Of a DNA stretch of 64,000 nt, positions 46,630 through 53,982 are shown one piece after another (within the stretch, counting starts at the first letter, position 1; each line of letters opens with the position of its first letter). This DNA is from Sphingorhabdus sp. M41 (lineage in GTDB: Bacteria > Pseudomonadota > Alphaproteobacteria > Sphingomonadales > Sphingomonadaceae), in contig NZ_CP014545.1 in NCBI RefSeq assembly GCF_001586275.1, positions 1,948,501 through 2,012,500 on the forward strand, in the 5' to 3' direction. The position numbers were made by a program, and so were the translations under genes. The notes under the pieces were generated by a model. The model searched no databases. It had not been told where the DNA came from and was given only the letters and a program-made list of their open reading frames with translations.

Positions 46630-47067
46630 ATGGCCGCGCATCAGACCGATCACGCCGTGATGGAAGACAGTCTCGTAACGCTCGGCGATCGCTATGACGG
46701 CATGGCTGCCGAATTGTTCAACCGGTTTATCGCCGGTCACCCGCATTATGCCCCGGTCTTTCTCAACCCCGAAGCGGCGCGCGAGCGGATGACGCGGGAG
46801 ACGCTGGAGGCGATGCTCGGGCTGGCGGCTAGCGAATGGTGGGTCGATCATGCGGTGACCAATTTCATCGACCTGCATCACAATTATGCCGACTTCACCC
46901 CGCATGACTATGCGGCCTGGTTTGCGCTGGTGATCGAGACCATGGCGACCCGCGCCGGTGCCGACTGGCCCGACGGCGCGAGCGCCGCTTGGCAGCGGCA
47001 GGCGGACGGGCTGGTCGCCAAGGTCGCGACCGTGGACCGCAACAGCGAAGTGCCGGTGCGGACGTGA
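46630..47067 (+). CDS. Globin-like protein
   Basis: The 145-residue, all-helical sequence looks like a single-domain globin. The E-helix region is RMTRETLEAMLGLA, and the proximal histidine is likely in the FIDLHHNYADFTPHDYAAW segment, which matches the F-helix to G-helix turn of bacterial globins (RH-x-x-Y-x-V-x-P-x-x-Y). Function could be oxygen sensing, NO detoxification or haem storage. The stop overlaps the next start (GTGA). The assignment is from pattern and length; a non-globin helical fold cannot be excluded. Confidence 0.65.
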   Translation: MAAHQTDHAVMEDSLVTLGDRYDGMAAELFNRFIAGHPHYAPVFLNPEAARERMTRETLEAMLGLAASEWWVDHAVTNFIDLHHNYADFTPHDYAAWFALVIETMATRAGADWPDGASAAWQRQADGLVAKVATVDRNSEVPVRT

Positions 47068-47492
47068 GCGAAGCGCGGGCGATCATCGAACGGCTCGGCC
47101 TGCTGCCCCATCCAGAGGGCGGCTGGTATCGCGAGACCTGGCGCGCGCCGGCGGCGGAGACCGAGCGGGCGAGCGCAACCGCCATCTATTTCCTGCTCGA
47201 GGCGGCACAGAAATCCCACTGGCACCGGGTGGACGCGACCGAGCTGTGGCTCTGGCACGCCGGCAGCCCGCTCACCCTGCGCAGCGCGGCGGATGACAGC
47301 GGGCCGGTGGCGGACGTCAGCCTGGGTCCCGATATCATCGCGGGACAGGCGCCGCAGCATCTGATCCCGACCGGCCACTGGCAAGCGGCCCATGCGGACC
47401 GGGGCTGGACTCTGGTCAGCTGCATCGTCTCGCCAGCCTTCGAATTTTCCGGCTTCGAACTGGCGGCGGCAGATTGGTCGCCCGGCGGCTGA
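47064..47492 (+). CDS. Cupin domain protein, DUF985 family
   Basis: The protein begins at a GTG that overlaps the globin stop (GTGA). The family hallmark LLPHPEGGWYRETWRA opens the domain, and the cupin strands with metal-type histidines (KSHWHRVDATELWLWHAG) follow. DUF985 proteins are small cupins of unknown function found in many bacteria and fungi. The coupling to the globin suggests they act together, but no pathway is known. Length is 142 residues. Confidence 0.85.
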   Translation: MSEARAIIERLGLLPHPEGGWYRETWRAPAAETERASATAIYFLLEAAQKSHWHRVDATELWLWHAGSPLTLRSAADDSGPVADVSLGPDIIAGQAPQHLIPTGHWQAAHADRGWTLVSCIVSPAFEFSGFELAAADWSPGG

Positions 47493-47520
47493 GCATCGCG
47501 GAAAATGGTGCCCCGCCATC

Positions 47521-48027
47521 TCAGGATGGACCGTAGAACAGCGGATGAAAGGCGACCACCGCCTGCGGTACCGCTACCCGCAAGGGCAATATCTGGTAAT
47601 AAGCGGCAGGCTCGCCATCCGGGCAGAGGTCGGGAAACGGGCGGAAACCGAAGCGGCTGTAATAGGCGGGATCACCGGTCAGCACGCAGCCCGCGGCATT
47701 GCGCTGGCGCAGCATCTCTATCCCGGCCTCGATCAGCTTGCTGCCGATATGCTGCCCCTGCAATTCCGGCTCCACCGCGACCGGCCCCAGCGTATACCAG
47801 CCGGGCGAACCGTCGGCGGCAAATGCCTCCGTAAAAGTCACCTGCCCGACGACCGCATCGTCAAGCTCGGCGACCAGCGAGATGGCCAGCGCGCCGGCGT
47901 CCCGAAACCGGTCGATCAGATCCTGCTCATTGCCACCGGCATAGTCCATCGGCGCAAAGGCGCGCCGGGTGATATCGTGGATCGCTTGCCGATCGGCGGG
48001 CCGTTCCGGGCGGATGACAAGGCTCAT
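47521..48027 (-). CDS. GNAT family N-acetyltransferase
   Basis: The 168-residue protein has the GNAT fold: the acetyl-CoA binding motif A reads VEPELQGQHIGSKLIEAG, with the Q/R-x-x-G-x-A-like loop as QGQHIG, followed by the GDPAYYSRFGF strand typical of the YhbS-like subgroup. Substrate unknown. The ATG at 48027 overlaps the stop of the upstream membrane gene as ATGA, so the pair is an operon. Confidence 0.9.
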   Translation of the reverse strand: MSLVIRPERPADRQAIHDITRRAFAPMDYAGGNEQDLIDRFRDAGALAISLVAELDDAVVGQVTFTEAFAADGSPGWYTLGPVAVEPELQGQHIGSKLIEAGIEMLRQRNAAGCVLTGDPAYYSRFGFRPFPDLCPDGEPAAYYQILPLRVAVPQAVVAFHPLFYGPS

Positions 48028-48506
48028 CGCGCGGCAATCGCCCCGATCAGCAGGGCCAGCGACACGGTGCAGCTGACCGTCCGCACATGGTTCCACGGCA
48101 GCCAGCGCTGCATATAGCGGCGCCACATCGCTTCGGCGTCCGGACCTGCCGCGTCGGTCGCCTCGAGCGCATTGTTGAGCGGGACATTGGCCGCTGCGGT
48201 CACCGCCAGCATGCCGGCCAGATAGACAAAGCCACCGGTCACCATCTGCCAGGCACCCGCGTTGCCCCACTGCATCACGCCAAAGACCGCGAGCAGCAGA
48301 CAGGCGAGACTGCTGGCGAAGAATAAAGGCAGGAACAGCGATTTCAGGATGATCCGGTTGATCGACTGCATCGCCGCCATGCCGGCCGGCCGCCCCGCCG
48401 CGTCCAGCGATTGCATGACAAAGGCGGAGAAGGTGAAATAGACGCCCGCCATGATGCCGACCGATAGCGCGGCGAACCAGAGGGTTGCGGTAATCACGTC
48501 CTGCAA
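48024..48506 (-). CDS. DUF1772 family membrane protein
   Basis: Four membrane helices over 160 residues and the block GVYFTFSAFVMQSLD with the later NVPLNNALEA and WNHVRTV match DUF1772, a family related to fungal anthrone oxygenases. In bacteria the function is unknown. It is translationally coupled to the GNAT gene downstream and preceded by another small membrane gene on the same strand. Confidence 0.85.
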   Translation of the reverse strand: MQDVITATLWFAALSVGIMAGVYFTFSAFVMQSLDAAGRPAGMAAMQSINRIILKSLFLPLFFASSLACLLLAVFGVMQWGNAGAWQMVTGGFVYLAGMLAVTAAANVPLNNALEATDAAGPDAEAMWRRYMQRWLPWNHVRTVSCTVSLALLIGAIAAR

Positions 48507-48535
48507 GGGGCTTTCTCCTGCTGTTTTCCTGTGAG

Positions 48536-48928
48536 CTACATCGCCTGCATGTCAGGGTCAGCCCTTGGCAGCAGCAGCCCGAGCACCACCGCAACCAGCA
48601 ACAATGCCGGAACGTCGCCGAGCATATGGCCCATATGTTCGGGGTTTTGGATTGCCTGCACCGCCATGATCAGGGCGTGGACCAGGCTCGACCAGATGGT
48701 GAACCAGATCAGCGATCGATTGGCCGCAGGATTGGACGCGGCGCGGATCAGGAATATGCCCAATGTCGCGTAGACCCCGACGATCATCATATAATAATGC
48801 GAGGCGACCGGCGGTCCTTCGTGCCACATCCAGCCCGACGGCCAGACCAGAGCCAGCGGATAGACGAGGCAGAATATCGCCCCGAACAAAACCAGCGCGA
48901 CCTGCAAAAAGCTATAGCGTCCAATCAT
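48536..48928 (-). CDS. Small membrane protein (DUF6632-like)
   Basis: The frame opens upstream at 49003, but GGGAGAG before the ATG at 48928 supports the shorter start (131 residues). Four hydrophobic helices are seen, and the segments PSGWMWHEGPPVASHYYMM and LVHALIMAVQAIQNPEHMGH are characteristic of a small uncharacterised membrane family. The histidine-rich patch near the last helix may bind metal or haem. It shares a strand and tight spacing with the DUF1772 gene. Confidence 0.65.
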   Translation of the reverse strand: MIGRYSFLQVALVLFGAIFCLVYPLALVWPSGWMWHEGPPVASHYYMMIVGVYATLGIFLIRAASNPAANRSLIWFTIWSSLVHALIMAVQAIQNPEHMGHMLGDVPALLLVAVVLGLLLPRADPDMQAM

Positions 48929-49024
48929 GATTTCTCTCCCGTAGCGACCCGCGAGTGCGGCGATGAATACGCCTCTTGCGCCGCGTTGGCAAATCGCGGC
49001 CAAACTTTACACAGAGGCGGGCTT

Positions 49025-49516
49025 TTATTTTCTGTAATCTTTGCTCCTCTCGCCCGGGTCCTCCTCCGGCGGCAGCAGCCGGTCGAGCCGCCCGAGCAGC
49101 GCCAAAAGCGCAGGATTGTCGGGTTTCCGGATCGTCCCGACATAGCGGCCGCCGCGCAAGATCGGGCGGTAGCTGCCCTGCCTGATCCGCTGGAACAGCG
49201 TTTCTAGTGTGACCTTTGCGCGTGGCGTACCCGGGATACCAACTATCGCGTCCCAGGCCGCGGCAAATTCCTCAGCGCCGGGCTTGCGGCGCAGCCGATA
49301 AGCGCTCTCCCGGCTCATCCCGACCAGCATCGCCGCCTTCTTGACGCAGCGGGTCTGCGCCAGCAGGCCGATAAATTCTGCCTGCCGCACGGGTGACCAG
49401 CCTTGGGCGCGCGGGCGTAGCGGGACGGGGGTGAAAGCGGGGATGCGGGAGATGCGGCGGCTTTGAACGTCGGCGCTGCGCGGGTCGGGGCGGGAGGTTG
49501 ATTGATCGCGGGGCAT
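49025..49516 (-). CDS. Hypothetical helix-turn-helix protein
   Basis: The 163-residue basic protein contains a putative HTH at about residues 41-80: WSPVRQAEFIGLLAQTRCVK then KAAMLVGMSRESAYRLRRKP, which reads like a homeodomain-type (helix, turn, helix with S-x-x-S-A-Y-R-L-R-R). The N-terminal 35 residues and the C-terminal tail are low-complexity and arginine-rich. Similar proteins occur across sphingomonads by my recollection, with unknown function; a role in regulation or phage-derived regulation is possible. The 655-bp region upstream holds only repeats. Confidence 0.6.
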   Translation of the reverse strand: MPRDQSTSRPDPRSADVQSRRISRIPAFTPVPLRPRAQGWSPVRQAEFIGLLAQTRCVKKAAMLVGMSRESAYRLRRKPGAEEFAAAWDAIVGIPGTPRAKVTLETLFQRIRQGSYRPILRGGRYVGTIRKPDNPALLALLGRLDRLLPPEEDPGERSKDYRK

Positions 49517-49592
49517 GGCGGGGATTAAGCCATATCGGGAGCGGTGTAGGAAAGCGGTTTTTTGGGTGGGTTAAGCCCCTCCTTTTCAAAAG

Positions 49593-49652
49593 TTTCAGGT
49601 CGATCAGTCCCCCGGACTGATCTGAAGCGACCGGGGGTCTTTTCACCTGAAA
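49593..49652. repeat. Nested hairpin repeat 1 in the 49.5-50.2 kb cluster
   Basis: TTTCAGGT (49593-49600) and ACCTGAAA (49645-49652) are outer arms, and GATCAGT/ACTGATC (49602-49622) form an inner hairpin around CCCCCGG, with a second inner strand GACCGGGGGTC. This is one of four large hairpins in an otherwise gene-free stretch and looks like a REP-type element. Confidence 0.55.
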
Positions 49653-49770
49653 CTGGGTTGGGGTGGTTTCTCGCGGCAAAGCGCAATTCCCAACAATCAG
49701 AGATATCAACCGCCGCACTCCCATGTTCGCTGACGCGAGCGATGCTTGCGCATCGCCACCACCCCTGAAT

Positions 49771-49792
49771 CCCCTCCTCTGAAGAGGAGGGG
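49771..49792. repeat. Perfect 10-bp hairpin repeat
   Basis: CCCCTCCTCT (49771-49780) and AGAGGAGGGG (49783-49792) are perfect inverted arms with a two-base centre. It may form a tight hairpin in RNA on either strand. The surrounding bases show no gene. Confidence 0.6.
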
Positions 49793-49871
49793 CTGGAATT
49801 GGTGCTCGAAGTCCCGGCAAAAGTTGGCCACATTGGTCCTTGGCTCAGGATGACGAATGTGCGTCCCCCTT

Positions 49872-49959
49872 CGTCATTGCGATGGGCAAAGCCCCGAAGC
49901 AATCCAGAGCGGCGCGCGCGGCTCTGGATTGCCGCGGACCTGCGGTCCTCGCAATGACG
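49872..49959. repeat. 88-bp palindromic element with CGTCATTGCGA termini (REP/MITE-like)
   Basis: CGTCATTGCGA (49872-49882) and TCGCAATGACG (49949-49959) are perfect 11-bp termini, and AATCCAGAGC (49901-49910) and GCTCTGGATT (49921-49930) are perfect inner arms around GGCGCGCGCG. The whole unit forms a long cruciform-like hairpin. Elements with these termini are dispersed in many alphaproteobacterial genomes by my recollection, which would need a search to confirm. Confidence 0.7.
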
Positions 49960-49984
49960 GTTTATAGCACATCACCCCCTCCAT

Positions 49985-50083
49985 CGTCATCCTGAACTTG
50001 GTTCAGGACCCCGCAAGGCAGGCGCGCAATCGATGGAGGTCCTGAGCCGAAGGCCACCGAAGGTAAACAAGTTCAGGATGACG
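49985..50083. repeat. 99-bp palindromic element with CGTCATCCTGAACTTG termini
   Basis: CGTCATCCTGAACTTG (49985-50000) and CAAGTTCAGGATGACG (50068-50083) are perfect 16-bp inverted ends. GGTTCAGGACC and GGTCCTGAGCC pair inside with one mismatch. Together with the element at 49872 it makes a back-to-back pair of large hairpins. It lies 89 bp before the SnoaL-like gene. Confidence 0.7.
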
Positions 50084-50171
50084 AGTGCTCCGCCCCCACC
50101 CCTACAAACCCGATTGCATTCCCCACCCCGCTGCGCGACACTCCCGCCAACAAAAAAGGGAGAGCGAAAAT

Positions 50172-50603
50172 ATGACCGACCTCGAACAATCACGCCTCAA
50201 GATCGTGCGCGATCATATGGCGCTGGAGATCACCCATGAATGGGATGCGGTGATCGATACGTTTGAGCATCCGCGCTATGAATTATACGGCAATGGCACC
50301 GTGTTCGACGGCGAAGAAGCGGTGCGCGCCTATTTCGCGATGTCGCGCACGCCCTTTCCCGACCAGGCCAATGAAGTGATCGCGATCGGCGCGGCGGGCG
50401 CGCATGTCGTGCTGGTCGAATTCTGGCTGACCGGCACCCATCTCGGCCCGCTGACCATCGGCGAGCGGGTGATCGAGCCGACCGGCAAAGCCTTTCGGGT
50501 GCGGATGGCCGCGAGTTTCGAGTTTGCGCCGGGGACGGACCGGATTGTTTGCGAGCGGGCTTATTTTAGTGATGCGATGATTGCGCGGGAGTTGGGGTTG
50601 TGA
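50172..50603 (+). CDS. SnoaL-like / NTF2-fold protein
   Basis: This 143-residue cytoplasmic protein belongs to the SnoaL/NTF2-like cone fold. The block YELYGNGTVFDGEEAVRAYF and the strand FEFAPGTDRIVCERAYFS are characteristic of the polyketide-cyclase/ester-cyclase group found beside catabolic genes. Residues that would be catalytic cannot be assigned. The ATG at 50172 is preceded by AAGGGAGAG. It marks the last normal-GC gene before the AT-rich island. Confidence 0.8.
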   Translation: MTDLEQSRLKIVRDHMALEITHEWDAVIDTFEHPRYELYGNGTVFDGEEAVRAYFAMSRTPFPDQANEVIAIGAAGAHVVLVEFWLTGTHLGPLTIGERVIEPTGKAFRVRMAASFEFAPGTDRIVCERAYFSDAMIARELGL

Positions 50604-50732
50604 GGGGGTGGGACATATCTTGGACCATGCGATGCGATTTATCCTACGGGGCGCTAGGCCTGTCGACTGCCAGCCTCACCTTTGATAAATCAACCAACCG
50701 CCTCGCCCTGAAACAAACGATCACAGTTGTTG

Positions 50733-50873
50733 TTAATCGGAAAATTTCCAAATTTGTTGAAGCTCTCTTATGATGGCCGCTCGGGGATTTTGCTTCATCC
50801 GCGCAACATAGATAAAATCTCGTTTAAATTGCTTAGACATTTCTTCGAATAGTTCGTCAATTTTCTTAGACAT
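50733..50873 (-). CDS. Small uncharacterised protein overlapping the 3' end of the deaminase gene
   Basis: The 46-codon frame begins at an ATG (50873) inside the last codons of the deaminase gene (8-bp overlap, AATGTCTAA) and ends at 50733. It has the composition of a real protein: charged, helical, with basic patches (MSKKIDELFEEMSKQFKRDF, then NPRAAIIRELQQIW). The overlapping start is typical of coupled translation. No family is recognised. It could be a partner or regulator of the deaminase, or only a chance frame in AT-rich DNA. Confidence 0.5.
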   Translation of the reverse strand: MSKKIDELFEEMSKQFKRDFIYVARMKQNPRAAIIRELQQIWKFSD

Positions 50874-52455
50874 TATCCAGTACCTTTGGATCAGAAATTT
50901 TAGTGATTTTGATGATTTGAGCAGCCATAATAGCTTCTTTAGGTAGATGAGCATTAGACAACCCCGCGCAACGAGGAAGAACGCTATGCTCAGACCAATC
51001 CAAAACGTATCCTTCTTTGTTTTTTCTTTTCGGTGCAGAAAAGACATTTTCAAAGAATCTTGGCGCAACGCCTGTGAAAGGTTCAAACTTGACAGCTTGA
51101 TCCAACACATCCGACTCTCCTGATTCATCATCTATAATCACTTCGTGATCATAAAGTTCACGGGTCATGCTTTTGGGATATGGTTCAATATACACCACAC
51201 GACTAATATTTGCTGCGATAATATGGCGCCCGCACATGTGACAAGGGAAAGTGGTCGTGAATACCGTGCCGCCATCAATAGAAACACCTCTCCTCGCAGC
51301 TTCGACAATTGCATGCATCTCCGCATGGACTACACGACCAAATTCAATAAGATTGGAAATTCTTAAATCCTTGAACTTTCCTTCAAATTTTCCGAAAACC
51401 AAATCATTTACCAGCGCGTCTATATTGCCTTCGAACTCAGATGAAAAACCCACGTTGGTGTCAAGAAATTCCAGGAACCCCTTAATTACATCAAGTTTTT
51501 TTACAGCGTTAAAATCGCGCCCTTTCTGAAAATCTCTATTGTCACAGTTATCGTCATCACCCTCCCAGAACACACCTCCCTTAGGACTAGGAACATCGTT
51601 GCACCCTCTTGCAACAACATAATCATCTCGGTCGACAATTACTGCTCCGATTTGACGAGACAAATCAGAAGAACGAAATGCGACAGCCTGAGCCTCGAAC
51701 ATGTGCATTTCATCTCTTGTCGGGGTTATATAGGGGTGTCCAAAAAGCAACTGGAGAAACTTTTTCAGTTTAGGCTCATATTTTCCCTCGGTCGAAACAA
51801 AATAGTCAGCTAAATGGAAAGTACTGGAAAGGTTTTGCCCAATCTTCGAACCTGGTTTTTTCTGATCCAATGATATCAGTTTTTTTGCTTCTAAATGAAA
51901 AGCCTTCTTATCGGTCGTTTGGTGGGATTTTTGAATTTGTTGAATCAAATTTTTGATCCGACTTTGATAGCCAGAAAATGCGGAAACCATTATAAATTTC
52001 GACCCATAAATCTTGCGAAGTAATTTAACTTCATCTGGATGTTTTAGGCTATTTATGATGTAGCAGCGATTGTACAATTCAATATCTTCAAAGTCGATTG
52101 AACAACCCTCTTTTAAGAGAAATTCTTGGCGGAGATGTCGTATCCGTGACAGTATAAGCGGGACTGTCGCGGCGCCGCTATTCACATCCCGCCGTATATG
52201 ATCTGCCGCATTCATCAGATACCGGACTTTGTCTCCGAACTTCGCATCATCGATTTTTAATCGAACTTCATCATCGCACACAGCGGTAATTAGCTGACTA
52301 ACCCTGATCTGAAAACAATTGTAGCCGTATGGTTTCATTAGGCCTTCAAGGCAATTTGACAGTTCAGCCAGATCTGTTCCTGCAGGCCCAGCAATGCCAA
52401 TCACCAATTCGGGTTTAGGGCATTCTTCATCGTAATGTTTCAAAACGGATTCCAA
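50866..52455 (-). CDS. Anti-phage dCTP deaminase-like protein (DcdV architecture)
   Basis: The 529-residue protein has two domains. The N-terminal domain (about residues 15-230) starts with ELVIGIAGPAGTDLAEL, a P-loop/kinase-like segment without a classical lysine. The C-terminal domain has the zinc deaminase signature: HAE at 377-379 and PCHMC at 404-408, plus the DDYVVARGCNDVPSPKGG strand typical of dCMP/dCTP deaminases. This two-domain architecture is that of anti-phage DcdV/dCTP deaminases, which deplete dCTP and dCMP upon phage infection. The only in-frame start is a TTG (52455) with no good Shine-Dalgarno sequence. The gene is clearly AT-richer than the flanks. Confidence 0.82.
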   Translation of the reverse strand: MESVLKHYDEECPKPELVIGIAGPAGTDLAELSNCLEGLMKPYGYNCFQIRVSQLITAVCDDEVRLKIDDAKFGDKVRYLMNAADHIRRDVNSGAATVPLILSRIRHLRQEFLLKEGCSIDFEDIELYNRCYIINSLKHPDEVKLLRKIYGSKFIMVSAFSGYQSRIKNLIQQIQKSHQTTDKKAFHLEAKKLISLDQKKPGSKIGQNLSSTFHLADYFVSTEGKYEPKLKKFLQLLFGHPYITPTRDEMHMFEAQAVAFRSSDLSRQIGAVIVDRDDYVVARGCNDVPSPKGGVFWEGDDDNCDNRDFQKGRDFNAVKKLDVIKGFLEFLDTNVGFSSEFEGNIDALVNDLVFGKFEGKFKDLRISNLIEFGRVVHAEMHAIVEAARRGVSIDGGTVFTTTFPCHMCGRHIIAANISRVVYIEPYPKSMTRELYDHEVIIDDESGESDVLDQAVKFEPFTGVAPRFFENVFSAPKRKNKEGYVLDWSEHSVLPRCAGLSNAHLPKEAIMAAQIIKITKISDPKVLDNV

Positions 52456-52504
52456 TTTTTCTAAACATTGGGCAATATAGCTTCGTCATACCTTAATGCT
52501 ACCA

Positions 52505-52510
52505 ATTATA
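52505..52510 (-). promoter_or_regulatory. Possible -10 box (TATAAT) of the deaminase gene
   Basis: On the minus strand TATAAT lies about 50 bp before the TTG start, in the 216-bp AT-rich leader (52456-52671). A weak -35 (TTCCAT-like) is 18 bases upstream. The leader also has a perfect palindrome AATATTG-ATTA-CAATATT at 52568-52585 that could be an operator. The long leader could hold a regulatory RNA. Confidence 0.3.
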
Positions 52511-52567
52511 GAGACAGTTAAGCATTCTATGGAAAGCTACATAAAGAACAAAGAGTGTAACCTATCG

Positions 52568-52585
52568 AATATTGATTACAATATT
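52568..52585. promoter_or_regulatory. AT-rich palindrome upstream of the deaminase gene
   Basis: AATATTG (52568-52574), ATTA (52575-52578) and CAATATT (52579-52585) make a perfect 7-bp inverted repeat. It sits upstream of the candidate promoter and is a plausible operator or a small hairpin in a leader RNA. No binding protein is known from the sequence. Confidence 0.35.
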
Positions 52586-52671
52586 TGCATTCGGAATGGT
52601 TTGTTAACTGTCGACAGGAACAACCGAATTACGCTAGCTTTCGGCTATTCATACCAATCGGAGGCCCCACA

Positions 52672-52833
52672 ATGACCACCCCCCAACCAACCCACCGCCA
52701 GGGCCACTGCCTTTGCGGCGCGATCACCATCACCGCCACACAAGCCGCCAGCCATGTCGATGCCTGTCATTGCCGGATGTGCCGGCGCTGGGGTGGCGGG
52801 CCGCTTGTCGAGGTTGATGGCTGGGCTGGTTAA
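52672..52833 (+). pseudogene. 3'-truncated GFA family gene
   Basis: The 53-residue frame begins like a GFA protein: GHCLCGAITIT, HVDACHCRMCRRWGG, then ends by a stop after EVDGWAG. The third cysteine pair (F-C-x-x-C-G) that closes the zinc site is missing, and no continuation is seen in the next 40 bases in other frames. It is a close relative of the intact GFA at 53983-54444 (same CHC-x-MCRRWGG), so it may be a decayed duplicate at the edge of the AT-rich island. Confidence 0.7.
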
Positions 52834-52874
52834 CGCCCTTCGCCGCCGGTTTGGCGACCCGACAGCCCGGCCGC

Positions 52875-53321
52875 CTATTTCTTCCAGCCGTGCGACAGCA
52901 GCTTTACCGTTACCCGTCCGGTGGCGACATGGGTGCCGTCGGCGTCGTGCATCGGGAATTCGGCGATATAGCCGGCGCTGCCCTTGCGCTCGAGATCGGC
53001 GAGCAGGCGGGCGATCTCCTCCTCCGGCAACCGAAATTCGGCGGTGACATCGCTCGCGGCGGGCTTGTGGAAGTCGACATATATATCCTTGAGGATCGGG
53101 AAATGGCGCTCGACATCGAGCAGCGAGATGCCGGGCAGCGCCGCCACCGCTTCGGCCAGCACAGTGAAAGCGCCCATATAGAGCACGCCGACATGATTCT
53201 CGTTGCCCGCCAGCGGCATCAGCAGATGGGCATGGCCGCGACCTTGCTCTAGGGTCTTGAGGCCGGTGCGCTCGACAAATTCGACGCGATATTTGGGTTT
53301 GCGTTCTTTCTCTGTGGTCAT
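52875..53321 (-). CDS. Hotdog-fold thioesterase-like protein (DUF4442 type)
   Basis: The protein matches the hotdog family with the helix LYMGAFTVLAEAVAALPG and the strands YVDFHKPAASDVTAEF and GTHVATGRVTVKLL. A glutamate in the central helix (AEAVA) is the usual active-site residue in DUF4442/PaaI-like enzymes. Two ATG codons are six bases apart (53327, 53321); the second has the better spacing to GGGAGAG. Length about 148 residues. Substrate probably an acyl-CoA. Confidence 0.8.
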   Translation of the reverse strand: MTTEKERKPKYRVEFVERTGLKTLEQGRGHAHLLMPLAGNENHVGVLYMGAFTVLAEAVAALPGISLLDVERHFPILKDIYVDFHKPAASDVTAEFRLPEEEIARLLADLERKGSAGYIAEFPMHDADGTHVATGRVTVKLLSHGWKK

Positions 53322-53600
53322 TTCCATCTCTCCCTGTTTCGGCCTGCCTTGCCGGTAGCTTTTATCACCCCGCCCGGCTTGCTCCAGACTTGCTTTTGCC
53401 AGGATATGGGTAGCCGGCAAGCGCCCCATTTCCATTTTTTCCCGATCCGGCCGCGCTTAGCGCCAGTCCGTTTTTATTCAGCGCCGGAATGCTGTGGCGA
53501 CGGGAACGATCGGGCGGTTCGTGCATAGATAGACTGTGCAGGCAACAACGCATGCATCCCCCAAGGGCCGGACAACCGGCCAAACAGAAGGACCGTGAAA

Positions 53601-53771
53601 ATGGGCGAACTCGTAGACAAAGTAAAAGGCAATGTGAACGAAGCCGTTGGCAAGGCCAAGCAGAAAAGCAATGATCCCGACACCCGTGCCGAAGGCGCGG
53701 CGCAGGAAGTCAAGGGCAAGACCCAGCAAGTCAAGGGCTCCGTCAAGGGCGCTTTGGGCGACAAGGTCTAG
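53601..53771 (+). CDS. CsbD family stress-response protein
   Basis: The 56-residue, alanine/lysine/glycine-rich protein shows the repeated KGNVNEAVGKAK and QEVKGKTQQVKGSVKGA units of CsbD. In Bacillus, CsbD is a general stress protein, and the family is widespread and largely of unknown function. Its small size keeps it from being detected in simple gene calls. A clear terminator follows at 53842. The 279-bp gap upstream (53322-53600) has no other gene. Confidence 0.9.
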   Translation: MGELVDKVKGNVNEAVGKAKQKSNDPDTRAEGAAQEVKGKTQQVKGSVKGALGDKV

Positions 53772-53841
53772 CCTCTACCCCTCCCCGAACCTGGCGCTGC
53801 TCGCTCTCCCTCTCCCTCCTCTGCCAGCAGCGCCACCCAGG

Positions 53842-53871
53842 AAAGCCGTCCCTCGCGGGGCGGCTTTTTTC
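53842..53871 (+). terminator. Rho-independent terminator after csbD
   Basis: AAAGCCGTCCC (53842-53852) pairs with GGGGCGGCTTT (53857-53867) via one T-G wobble and a four-base loop (TCGC), followed by a run of T residues. It ends the csbD transcript. Confidence 0.88.
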
Positions 53872-53982
53872 TATCTTGATTGCAGGAGATTCGGTCTGAA
53901 GCCGGGTCGCAGCTGATGCAATTGACGACGGATTCTGCTAGGAGCGGATTCGATCACCGGGTCACTCAAGGGAGGAAAGACC

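Noticed and set aside
52427-52489. A 20-codon frame overlapping the start of the deaminase gene as a leader peptide
   Set aside because: AAGG is only one base before the ATG, so translation would be poor, and the peptide has no run of regulatory codons.
50660-52615. CTGTCGAC at 50660-50667 and 52608-52615 as target-site duplication of the deaminase island
   Set aside because: An 8-bp match in two flanks of about 200 bp is expected by chance in a fair fraction of cases, and no transposase or integrase gene is present.
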